From assembly GCA_016207765.1 (NCBI GenBank), contig JACQOY010000157.1, positions 1 through 6,267 on the forward strand: a stretch of 6,267 bases of DNA, in the 5' to 3' direction. The notes beneath the pieces are model-generated. The model ran no database searches and was not told the DNA's origin. It saw only the letters and a program-made list of their open reading frames with translations. The position numbers and the translations under genes were made by a program. The stretch is from Deltaproteobacteria bacterium (lineage in GTDB: Bacteria > UBA10199 > SBBF01). Shown piece after piece: positions 1 through 6,266 of this stretch; position 1 is the first letter of the stretch; every line of letters begins with the position of its first letter.

Positions 1-3000
1 GCAGTTCTTCAAGGGTAGCCTTGCGGACGGGATCGGCGATAAGGTCGTTTCCCATGCCGACATACTGCGAACCCTGACCGGTAAAAACGAGGGCGGTTTT
101 CACCCCCTGGGCCACAACAGTGTAGCTCATCACCTTGCCGCCACCTGCTTTTTTCACCACCACTTCGAATCGGTGATCCCCCTCGGCAGTAGCCTTGCGG
201 GAGATTTCGTAGGTCAGTTCATCGCCGGGAAGGACAAACCCGGAAAAACGGAGGTCGGAAATGCCGCGAACATCGCGCGCAAGACCGTCGCGTTGAAGCT
301 GACTGACCACCTGCTCATTCACATACGCCAATGTGGCCAGCCCCTGCATCACGCGGGACTTGGGCATGCCGGCCATGGCGGCAGAAAGATCGGAAACGTG
401 GATGCGGTTGGGATCGACCGTATAGGTATCGGCCAGGGTTTCGGGAATTTTGAGCGTCCCCTGTGCGACCAGATGGACTTCCTTGTTTTCGTAAACGGTT
501 TTTCCGTCAAAAAAATCGATTGTCTCGGAGACTGCATCATTTGCGTAGAGAACTCTGGTTTCCTTGTCCGCCAAGCCGGTAGGAATGCGCGAAACAAGTG
601 TGGAGGTAACCTCCCCCACCACTTCCCCGTTCTGGTTTGTCGCCACGGCGCGCACGATTACCCGGCGTCCTTCGTAGCCTCCCATCCTAAAATCTTCCAC
701 CCGAGCAATCTGGGCCTTCACCCTGATTGTATCGCCAGCCTTGATCGGAGCTTCGAAACGAATTGATTTTCCCTCGTCGATCACGCGGGTGAAATCGAGA
801 TCAAACTCTCCAACAAAGGCGGGGGTGATCATCGCCTTCCACATCAGTTCGATGAGGAAATGGGGATGGGCCTGAAATTCGGGGTGTTCGCGATTAAGAT
901 ATTTTTCGTCACGGGTTTGAAGGTCTACGGCAAAATGGATCATCTGCCCGGTAGTGACTATCTGCTTGTCGGCAAATGTCTGTTCTTTTCTGATACCGCG
1001 GGTCTTTAACTCCCAATCGAGGGCATAGGCCCTGCGGGTATCGGCGCGGAAACGATCGAGATCGACCTGTTCAAAACTTGTGTCGGTTTTCCGATATCGG
1101 CGCTGGAGGGAAATGCGCTCTCTTCCGTCGATCGGGTAGGTGTATTCCTCGACATTGATAATACCGGACCCTTCCGGCGAGAAATCGAGTGTCATCCGGT
1201 GGAGGCCGCGTTCGAGAATACGGAGAACAGCCCGACCATCGGCTTCGATAGACAATTCGTATTCAAAATTCGGCTGGTTTCTCAAGAGGGCGGCAATGGG
1301 GTTTGCTTCTTCCTTTCCATAGACAATCACTTTGGCGTTTCCAAGAAGGGCAATGAGAGGACTCATCCCGCCGATTTGGAAAAAGAGTTCCTTGAACTGT
1401 TCAAAATTTTCATCGGCAAGCTGAGAGTCAAACCGGACGCGAACCATTTCGACAGAGTCGGCAACCGGTTCGGTCTTGACGGTAAGCCCCGCGATTTCTT
1501 TCAACTGATCGAGCGCCGTCGCCTGTACCTGGGGACTTGGCCTCCAGTGGTTGGTATGCGCGAGGCGCGGATCGGTGGAGGTAAGGCGGGTCCAACCATC
1601 CACCCCATCACCATCTTTTCCCGCGACACCGGTGATATCCACCGGTGAACCATCCAAAATGGTCGGAACGGCGGTGGCCGAAAGATAATTTCCGGTACCA
1701 AGATCGATGATTGACGTAATATCGCCGCCCAGGGGAAGGGTTGCCTCCACCAGGGTCGGCATATCTACCTGTTCGACATACTGCTGGCGCGCAAGAATCA
1801 GGGCGTAATCGCCAGAGGCCAACTGATCGTTGGCGCCCGTCCAGTTATGAACCACCGGGATACGCGGACGGGAAACCTCAATGCCAAGCTGTCTCATGGT
1901 TGCCATATGCTCATCCAACGAGGCCTGAAGGTCGTGCGTGTCGTGCGGCGCAAAAGAGACACGGGTGTTGGTAATGGGCAAACCGACATTGGGATTTTCT
2001 CTCCAGCCGGCAACGATTGCCTGGATTTTTTCGGAATAGCCGGGGGCGTCTTTCGTGACGAGGAGCTTGGCCAGATCGGCCATGGCAGAACCCTTCCCCC
2101 CCATGAGAACAAAATACGAACGTTTGCCGGTGGTGGTGGCGCCGGTGTTTAAATTGCTCATGAAAACATAGGAAGAACCATCGGGATACCTTGAATTGAT
2201 CGCCTTGATGACCTTGGCCAGATCGCTCTGCGGATATTCCACAACCCACGCCGGGCTTGCGGCGTCGTGATCAGTCACATAGTAAGGAACGCCCGAAATC
2301 GCCATATTGGTGACATGGTATTTGGCGAAATAGGCGTCGATCTGATCCGCTGTGGGAAGAGGTTCGCCCCGTTTGATGAGCGGCTCCATCCTCGTCACAT
2401 CGGGGGCATAACGGATGGGATTTGGCTTTTGCATCAGGCGCCCTTCCACCAGCATCCATTCGACAAAGTGCCTGTAGGCCTCGATGGTGTGGGTGCCGCC
2501 GATCCCCTGCGGAAGAAGGGGAGGAGTGTAGTCGTCCTGTTCGAAGGCACCGGCCACAAAGTAGGCCGCAGGGAGTCCGCCGCTCTGGGCGCTGACGCCG
2601 GCAAATTGTGAAAAATCGTAGCCGTAGTCTTCCATCACGCGGGCACGCAGAACCTGGGCCAGGGCAACGACGGGAAGCGACGTGGCAATGCCGTTGACCT
2701 TGTAGTAGGTCTCAATTTCGCCCTGATCGGCATCGGCCAAAAGAAGGAGGGCGTCGAGATCGATCAAGTATTTGGCAAAGGTTCGTTTGAGTTCGTTATA
2801 AAGGGCCTTGGCTGAGGGTTCGGTTTCGACAAGCTGGCGGAGTTCGGCCAGATAGTTGGAACCATTGCCCGCGAAAAGGGCAAACGGCTTTTCGCGGCCG
2901 TCGCGAATATCGAGCGCCCGCTGGCTCATGGGGTGCAGGCCGCTTAATTCGACAAAGGCTTTAAGCTTCTCGTAGTCTTTGATGATGTTGTGATGCCCCA

Positions 3001-3571
3001 AAACCCAGGAAGGATCGGTGGCACCCTGAAGATCGTAATCGACACGGGCCAGAAGTTCCCAGGCAAAGAGGGTGCGCTGTTCTTCGGTGATCCCGAATGA
3101 TTTGCCTTTGTGGTCAATAAGCACCTGGGCCAGGGCGAGTGTTTTGCGGACGGTATTGTAGGCGGCGGCAAAATAGGGTTGAAAATCGGCTTGCTCTTTT
3201 GCCAGTATGCTTTCAGCTACCGGCTTTAAATCATCGCTTACATAAACCGCAATACCATTGTTGGTGGGGATCCCGGAAAACCGGTAATTCTTCGGGTCGA
3301 TAACCAACCCCTTGGAATCGATCCCCACATATCCGTCAAATTGGGTCAGATTTTTTTCGGTAACGGAAGTGCGAAACCATCTGGCCCGCTGTTGAAATTG
3401 GGCAACATCATAGCCGGATCGTCCAAGAATTCCCGATGCAACAACGTCTTCGAGACGTTCCTCATAAGCCAGAGGGGTTCGGGCCTGTCCGATTTCGACA
3501 ATCAGCTGGCTGATTTCATCCGGACTTAAAGGTTGCGTTCGGGTGAACAAGGAAGCAAGGATTTCGGACAT
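1..3571 (-). CDS. Fungal-type (type I) fatty acid synthase beta-like megasynthase, N-terminal 1190 codons, 3' end outside window
   Basis: Seen: one frame open from ATG at 3571 to the left edge, without a stop. The start is fixed by AAGGAG six bases upstream. Residues 1-220 are unrecognised. Residues about 228-650 resemble the fungal/mycobacterial FAS acyltransferase: FALFAGNGSNYLAELR (229-244), a candidate nucleophile in AQSGG (Ser330), and the AT tail IIDLGTG (621-627). Residues about 760-840 match the segment that normally follows the enoyl reductase (DGRERI at 815-820). Residues about 850-1155 are a double hot-dog dehydratase: APIKAGDTI (941-949), then VDPNRIHV (1052-1059) with the Asp-x4-His pair. 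VFTGQGSQ (1162-1169) opens the MPT. Family knowledge: such enzymes are cytosolic and build acyl chains from malonyl units. Inference: the ER is missing between AT and DH and the AT hallmarks are altered, so the product may be incompletely reduced, or the ER acts in trans. ACP, KR and KS may follow outside the window. Confidence 0.85.
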   Translation of the reverse strand, partial: MSEILASLFTRTQPLSPDEISQLIVEIGQARTPLAYEERLEDVVASGILGRSGYDVAQFQQRARWFRTSVTEKNLTQFDGYVGIDSKGLVIDPKNYRFSGIPTNNGIAVYVSDDLKPVAESILAKEQADFQPYFAAAYNTVRKTLALAQVLIDHKGKSFGITEEQRTLFAWELLARVDYDLQGATDPSWVLGHHNIIKDYEKLKAFVELSGLHPMSQRALDIRDGREKPFALFAGNGSNYLAELRQLVETEPSAKALYNELKRTFAKYLIDLDALLLLADADQGEIETYYKVNGIATSLPVVALAQVLRARVMEDYGYDFSQFAGVSAQSGGLPAAYFVAGAFEQDDYTPPLLPQGIGGTHTIEAYRHFVEWMLVEGRLMQKPNPIRYAPDVTRMEPLIKRGEPLPTADQIDAYFAKYHVTNMAISGVPYYVTDHDAASPAWVVEYPQSDLAKVIKAINSRYPDGSSYVFMSNLNTGATTTGKRSYFVLMGGKGSAMADLAKLLVTKDAPGYSEKIQAIVAGWRENPNVGLPITNTRVSFAPHDTHDLQASLDEHMATMRQLGIEVSRPRIPVVHNWTGANDQLASGDYALILARQQYVEQVDMPTLVEATLPLGGDITSIIDLGTGNYLSATAVPTILDGSPVDITGVAGKDGDGVDGWTRLTSTDPRLAHTNHWRPSPQVQATALDQLKEIAGLTVKTEPVADSVEMVRVRFDSQLADENFEQFKELFFQIGGMSPLIALLGNAKVIVYGKEEANPIAALLRNQPNFEYELSIEADGRAVLRILERGLHRMTLDFSPEGSGIINVEEYTYPIDGRERISLQRRYRKTDTSFEQVDLDRFRADTRRAYALDWELKTRGIRKEQTFADKQIVTTGQMIHFAVDLQTRDEKYLNREHPEFQAHPHFLIELMWKAMITPAFVGEFDLDFTRVIDEGKSIRFEAPIKAGDTIRVKAQIARVEDFRMGGYEGRRVIVRAVATNQNGEVVGEVTSTLVSRIPTGLADKETRVLYANDAVSETIDFFDGKTVYENKEVHLVAQGTLKIPETLADTYTVDPNRIHVSDLSAAMAGMPKSRVMQGLATLAYVNEQVVSQLQRDGLARDVRGISDLRFSGFVLPGDELTYEISRKATAEGDHRFEVVVKKAGGGKVMSYTVVAQGVKTALVFTGQGSQYVGMGNDLIADPVRKATLEEL

Positions 3572-3577
3572 TAGATT

Positions 3578-3583
3578 CTCCTT
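3578..3583 (-). promoter_or_regulatory. Shine-Dalgarno site of the synthase gene
   Basis: AAGGAG on the minus strand, six bases before the ATG at 3571. It is the only convincing ribosome binding site in the window and decides the start of the synthase. It lies two bases from the foot of a strong hairpin. Confidence 0.85.
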
Positions 3584-3585
3584 CG

Positions 3586-3604
3586 GGTCCGCCGGAGGCG
3601 GACC
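3586..3604 (-). repeat. Perfect 8-bp hairpin beside the ribosome binding site
   Basis: GGTCCGCC and GGCGGACC form a perfect GC-rich inverted repeat around a three-base loop. In the synthase mRNA it ends two bases before the Shine-Dalgarno site. There is no T-run after it on either strand, so it is not a typical Rho-independent terminator. Its inner six-base stem TCCGCC/GGCGGA recurs in the element at 3677-3691. It may be a translation-modulating leader structure, or simply a copy of a dispersed palindromic repeat that landed there. Confidence 0.6.
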
Positions 3605-3665
3605 ACCACAAGTTTAAAAACCAAATTTACCAACGATTAACCTTCGAAGCTCTCGGCAGGAAAAA

Positions 3666-3701
3666 TCCTTCAACTCTCCGCCTTCGGCGGATTGCTCAGG
3701 A
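3666..3701. repeat. REP-like palindromic element
   Basis: A perfect inner stem TCCGCC-TTC-GGCGGA (3677-3691) is enclosed by an outer TCCT (3666-3669) / AGGA (3698-3701) pair across an internal loop. The flanking text CTCAGGACAAGCCC resembles intergenic palindromic repeats I recall from many environmental bacterial genomes. That resemblance is from memory, not from a search. It lies in non-coding DNA, as such elements usually do. No poly-T follows closely on either strand. Confidence 0.5.
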
Positions 3702-3779
3702 CAAGCCCTCCCTCCCGGCAATACCGACTGACCCTTCAACTTACCTTTATCCCCTTTTTGTGTACGAAGGTACGCTTCT

Positions 3780-3808
3780 ATTAGAAAGCAAAAATCAGCG
3801 CAACTGAA
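3780..3808 (-). promoter_or_regulatory. Candidate sigma-70-like promoter for the synthase gene
   Basis: On the minus strand, TTCAGT (3803-3808) and TCTAAT (3780-3785) are separated by 17 bases. The -10 matches the consensus at five of six positions and the -35 at only three. It would give a leader of roughly 200 bases containing both hairpins. The -35 overlaps the palindrome at 3805-3818, which would suit repression by a dimeric regulator. It was found by eye in AT-rich DNA, so the chance of a false call is high. Confidence 0.25.
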
Positions 3809-3818
3809 TAATTATTCA
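3805..3818. promoter_or_regulatory. 14-bp perfect palindrome, possible operator
   Basis: TGAATAATTATTCA reads the same on both strands. It has no GC-rich stem or T-run, so it is a poor terminator, but its size and symmetry suit a dimeric DNA-binding protein. It sits 52 bases past the phosphatase stop codon and 234 bases before the synthase start. No regulator gene is present in the window. Confidence 0.35.
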
Positions 3819-3869
3819 CTGTTTTTTAATGACTATATCCCCTTTTTCTCTTCCCTACACGACGATCTT

Positions 3870-6266
3870 TTATTTTTTTGCCACAAATTCGAGAACTGTG
3901 GGCGCGCGCGCTTGAGTCACGCCGAAAACGGATGAACCAAACGCCGAACTTGCAAAACCACCGGCCTGCGGGAAGGGGCCGGAGTATGCCTCACTCCCCG
4001 TCTCGGCAGGATCCATTTCTTCGACCGATGTACGCTCGGCATCGCCCCACACCTCATCCCCCGGCGCGTCTTCGTTGCCGATGCCGCCGCCACCGCCGGC
4101 AGTAGTTCGCGGCCCACCAATAAGGGTAAAACCGGTTGGCCTTTGATCGGCAAGGGCGGCATCGACAAGCTCATTCACCCGCGCCATCGCTTCAGGGTCG
4201 ATCGGACCGGCAAGACCGTACCGATCAGCCAATTCCTGAGGGGTCAGGGCAGACAAGTTGTCGGGATGCCCCCCGGTGCGTTCGATAGGCGCATCCTGCG
4301 GCGTGCGGTGACCCTCAGCAGGAACAGAACCGGTTTGCCCTCCCCGATTTTCAAGCATGGCATCGACAAGCTCATTCATCCGCCTTGTCGATTCAGGGCT
4401 GAGCGGACCGGCAAGATTGCGCGGATCGGGTTCATCCGGCGTGCCTTCTTCCGGATGCGGCGTGCCGCCGCCGGCATTTTTAAGACCCAAAACCTCCGGT
4501 TTCGGCGCGGCGGAGAGATCAACCACCTCGATATCGGCACCTTCGACACCGAGCGTATTGCTCGATGGCCCATGTTCATAAACAAGAGCCACGACATTAT
4601 CGACATCGGGTTTTTCCGGGAGAGTCAGACGATGCCCGTTGATTTCCAAAGTTGCACCCGGAGTTTCAATATTGGAAGCCGCCAAATCATGAAAAACCTC
4701 CGCTGAATTTTCGGAGTCTTTAGTGGCTTGAGAAAGGATATTGAGATTTTCAAATGTTTTTTGGGAAGGGGCGCCGGCTCCATAGATTAAACGCCTGATC
4801 CCTGACCCGCTAATGGTGTAATCGCGATTCACCACATTCGCCCAAAAACCATCGCTTCCCAGAGTGACCTGGTCCCCCGCATGAAGAATTGTTGAACCGG
4901 CATTGGGATCATTGTTGGCGGCGGAATTTAAATTCGGTCTTCCGGCTGAATCGACATGAGAATATCCGACCGTGTAATAGGTCTGATCGGCGCTTCTTTG
5001 ACTAATCGCCCCCATCGAATCCCCAGCGCTCAGGAAATGGGCTTGATCCCCAACAATGACAACCAAGAGAGCCGTCGTGTTGCCTTTAATCCCTCTTTTT
5101 TGGTTTTCCAAGCGAAGCATCCTCACCCCGTCTCGAAAGAGAAGCTTTGGATCGGGAAAGGAACTGGTTGAAATGGCTCTCGCAACACCCTGATGAAGAC
5201 CGTTTAAAAATGCGCTCGAAGCAACGTCACCCCCTTTGTGCCCTCCATTACCGTCAGCGACAGCAAGAATTTTCACCCATATCCCGTCGGAATTCTTAAA
5301 ATGGGCCACATAATACCCATCCTCCTGTTTTTTGGCCTTGCCCGCCCCTGTGGTCTTTGCCGATAAGCGGGAGCCATCCGGCAATAGCACAGAGACAGAG
5401 CCTGATTCTCCCCCGGCAACCAGATAGGCTCTTCCTATCTCCCCTCCGTCAGCACCTTTGAGAGGAAGAGAGACATTAACCATCAAAGATGTTGTTAACG
5501 AAGGTAAGGGATCGACCTCTTCTTGAACCAATGAAATGGATCGTTCCCAGGCATCGGGGATGGCCTTCCTCATTAAGGGCTCAATCGCGCGTAAAAAATC
5601 CGCATCAAAACCGGGAAATTGAAAAAGATGAGTGACTCTTCGGGCAATCTCCCCCCCCCCGTAACGAGCCGCTTCCAAAGCCCACTGGACAATGTCGTCC
5701 CTGACTCCCAAGTCCTTGTCCTGTATCAGCCTTACCACAAAAAAACGGCCGAACATCCATTCGGTATAGCCCAGCACCCTTAAAGTGTCTTGAACTATCG
5801 GTTGTTCTTCCGCGGGAAGTGAAGGGGCCACGGCGGCTATTTCTTCGGTTAAAAGTTTGACGGAGTGCATGAAGGTTTTGCCAGCGTCCGAAATGACTGT
5901 CAGATAATCTTTTTCCAATTCAATTAACCCAAATAACCGCGCCTGCTTCAACAAAGAATGCCTTGCCTCTGCAGGCATGGCCAAAAGACCTCCCTCTTGT
6001 TGGGTCATTGAATGCAAGCGTGTGGCTAAATCCTGCAAACTTTGAATTCTCTTCTCCCCGGAAGATGCCGTAATCCGGTCACGCAATTCCTCCTCCCCTT
6101 TTAATATCGCACGTAACGGCTCTTCGCCAACGCCCCCTTCTGAAACAGGCAATGTAAAAAAATCGGGTTCACCTTCTTTGCCAAATCTGATTTCCCGAAC
6201 ATGTTGAGAGAAAACCCCCGATGGCGCCCGTTCAATCATCGCCCCGACTTCTTGGGCGGTCAACAC
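3870..6266 (-). CDS. PPM/PP2C-type Ser/Thr protein phosphatase with unknown N-terminal domain and repeat-bearing tail
   Basis: Seen: 798 codons ending in TAA. Residues 1-260 are charged, mostly helical in appearance, and unrecognised. Residues about 265-565 carry the PP2C motifs in order: QED (314-316), VADGNGGHKGG (336-346, metal ligand Asp338), GNTTA (395-399), AGDS (414-417), GSDGFW (470-475, Asp472) and DNVVAL (556-561, Asp556). Family knowledge: these aspartates hold the two Mg/Mn ions that activate water to hydrolyse phospho-Ser/Thr. The usual phosphate-binding Arg of the first motif appears as Lys. Residues 585-798 are a Pro/Gly/Glu-rich, probably disordered tail with a duplicated 25-residue unit. 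No signal peptide or membrane segment is visible, so it is probably cytosolic. The start is doubtful: the GTG at 6266 is one base from the window edge, no ribosome site can be seen, and ATG at residue 10 is an alternative. The gene may extend beyond the window. Target unknown. Confidence 0.85.
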   Translation of the reverse strand: MLTAQEVGAMIERAPSGVFSQHVREIRFGKEGEPDFFTLPVSEGGVGEEPLRAILKGEEELRDRITASSGEKRIQSLQDLATRLHSMTQQEGGLLAMPAEARHSLLKQARLFGLIELEKDYLTVISDAGKTFMHSVKLLTEEIAAVAPSLPAEEQPIVQDTLRVLGYTEWMFGRFFVVRLIQDKDLGVRDDIVQWALEAARYGGGEIARRVTHLFQFPGFDADFLRAIEPLMRKAIPDAWERSISLVQEEVDPLPSLTTSLMVNVSLPLKGADGGEIGRAYLVAGGESGSVSVLLPDGSRLSAKTTGAGKAKKQEDGYYVAHFKNSDGIWVKILAVADGNGGHKGGDVASSAFLNGLHQGVARAISTSSFPDPKLLFRDGVRMLRLENQKRGIKGNTTALLVVIVGDQAHFLSAGDSMGAISQRSADQTYYTVGYSHVDSAGRPNLNSAANNDPNAGSTILHAGDQVTLGSDGFWANVVNRDYTISGSGIRRLIYGAGAPSQKTFENLNILSQATKDSENSAEVFHDLAASNIETPGATLEINGHRLTLPEKPDVDNVVALVYEHGPSSNTLGVEGADIEVVDLSAAPKPEVLGLKNAGGGTPHPEEGTPDEPDPRNLAGPLSPESTRRMNELVDAMLENRGGQTGSVPAEGHRTPQDAPIERTGGHPDNLSALTPQELADRYGLAGPIDPEAMARVNELVDAALADQRPTGFTLIGGPRTTAGGGGGIGNEDAPGDEVWGDAERTSVEEMDPAETGSEAYSGPFPQAGGFASSAFGSSVFGVTQARAPTVLEFVAKK
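4143..4217 (-). repeat. Tail repeat copy 2 (protein residues 684-708)
   Basis: This encodes the second copy of a 25-residue unit, L-A-G-P-x-x-P-E followed by a helix with NELVDA. It matches residues 617-641 at a spacing of exactly 67 residues (201 bases). A 20-base identical DNA block, 4158-4177, is shared with 4359-4378, which suggests a fairly recent tandem duplication. Confidence 0.75.
4344..4418 (-). repeat. Tail repeat copy 1 (protein residues 617-641)
   Basis: First copy of the LAGP...NELVDA unit, following a Pro/Glu-rich linker. The segment between the copies (642-683) is Gly/Pro-rich with a short SALTPQELADRY stretch just before copy 2. The unit may be a short helical docking motif. 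Its function is unknown. Confidence 0.75.
5651..5660 (-). repeat. Ten-base G homopolymer inside the phosphatase gene
   Basis: Ten C on the plus strand, so ten G in the coding strand, encode Gly203-Gly205 and the first base of Glu206. The tract lies in the N-terminal region, upstream of the whole catalytic core. Loss or gain of one base would shift the frame before the phosphatase domain. Tracts of this kind are known slipped-strand hot spots in phase-variable genes. They are also common places for sequencing error. Confidence 0.9.

Larger units (their letters stand above)
3748..3847. repeat. Pair of 12-base direct repeats flanking an AT-rich segment
   Basis: TATCCCCTTTTT occurs exactly at 3748-3759 and again at 3836-3847, 88 bases apart. 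Between the copies lies AT-rich DNA with the palindrome at 3805-3818. They could be regulator-binding repeats or the scar of a small insertion. The A/G-rich composition of the minus-strand copy (AAAAAGGGGATA) also makes chance recurrence plausible. Confidence 0.4.
3572..3869. other. Intergenic region between phosphatase and synthase genes
   Basis: These 298 bases hold no supportable gene. The minus strand has no ATG here, and the only ATG on the plus strand (3829) opens a 28-codon frame without a ribosome binding site. The content is visibly more AT-rich than the genes beside it. It contains the hairpin beside the start, the REP-like element, the direct repeats, the palindrome and the weak promoter candidate described separately. 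No clear Rho-independent terminator follows the phosphatase gene. Confidence 0.7.

Noticed and set aside
173..766. Plus-strand open frame of 197 codons
   Set aside because: It lies opposite the dehydratase part of the synthase, whose minus-strand frame has family motifs throughout. The plus frame shows no recognisable motif and no convincing ribosome site.
1199..1648. Plus-strand open frame of 149 codons, overlapping the AT/DH junction of the synthase
   Set aside because: It is antisense to a continuous, homologous minus-strand frame and has no recognisable domain. It is a composition shadow.
1..3571. Frameshift or stop in the synthase as an explanation for the missing ER and altered AT
   Set aside because: Codon-by-codon reading of the minus strand gave 1190 open codons in a single frame, with family motifs on both sides of the ER gap in that frame.
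3586..3701. Rho-independent terminator between the two genes
   Set aside because: Two GC-rich stems exist, but neither is followed directly by a T-run on either strand. The nearest run of five T on the minus strand is about 11 bases past the smaller stem.
3706..3735. Possible G-quadruplex (GGGAGGGAGGG on the minus strand)
   Set aside because: Only three close G-triplets are present. A fourth lies about 15 bases away, longer than usual loops.
3829..3915. 28-codon plus-strand frame starting at the only ATG in the intergenic region
   Set aside because: There is no ribosome binding site, and most of it is antisense to the 3' end of the phosphatase gene.
4143..4706. Plus-strand open frame of 187 codons opposite the phosphatase tail
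   Set aside because: Its internal repeats are just the antisense of the tail repeats. The minus strand has the PP2C motifs in frame.
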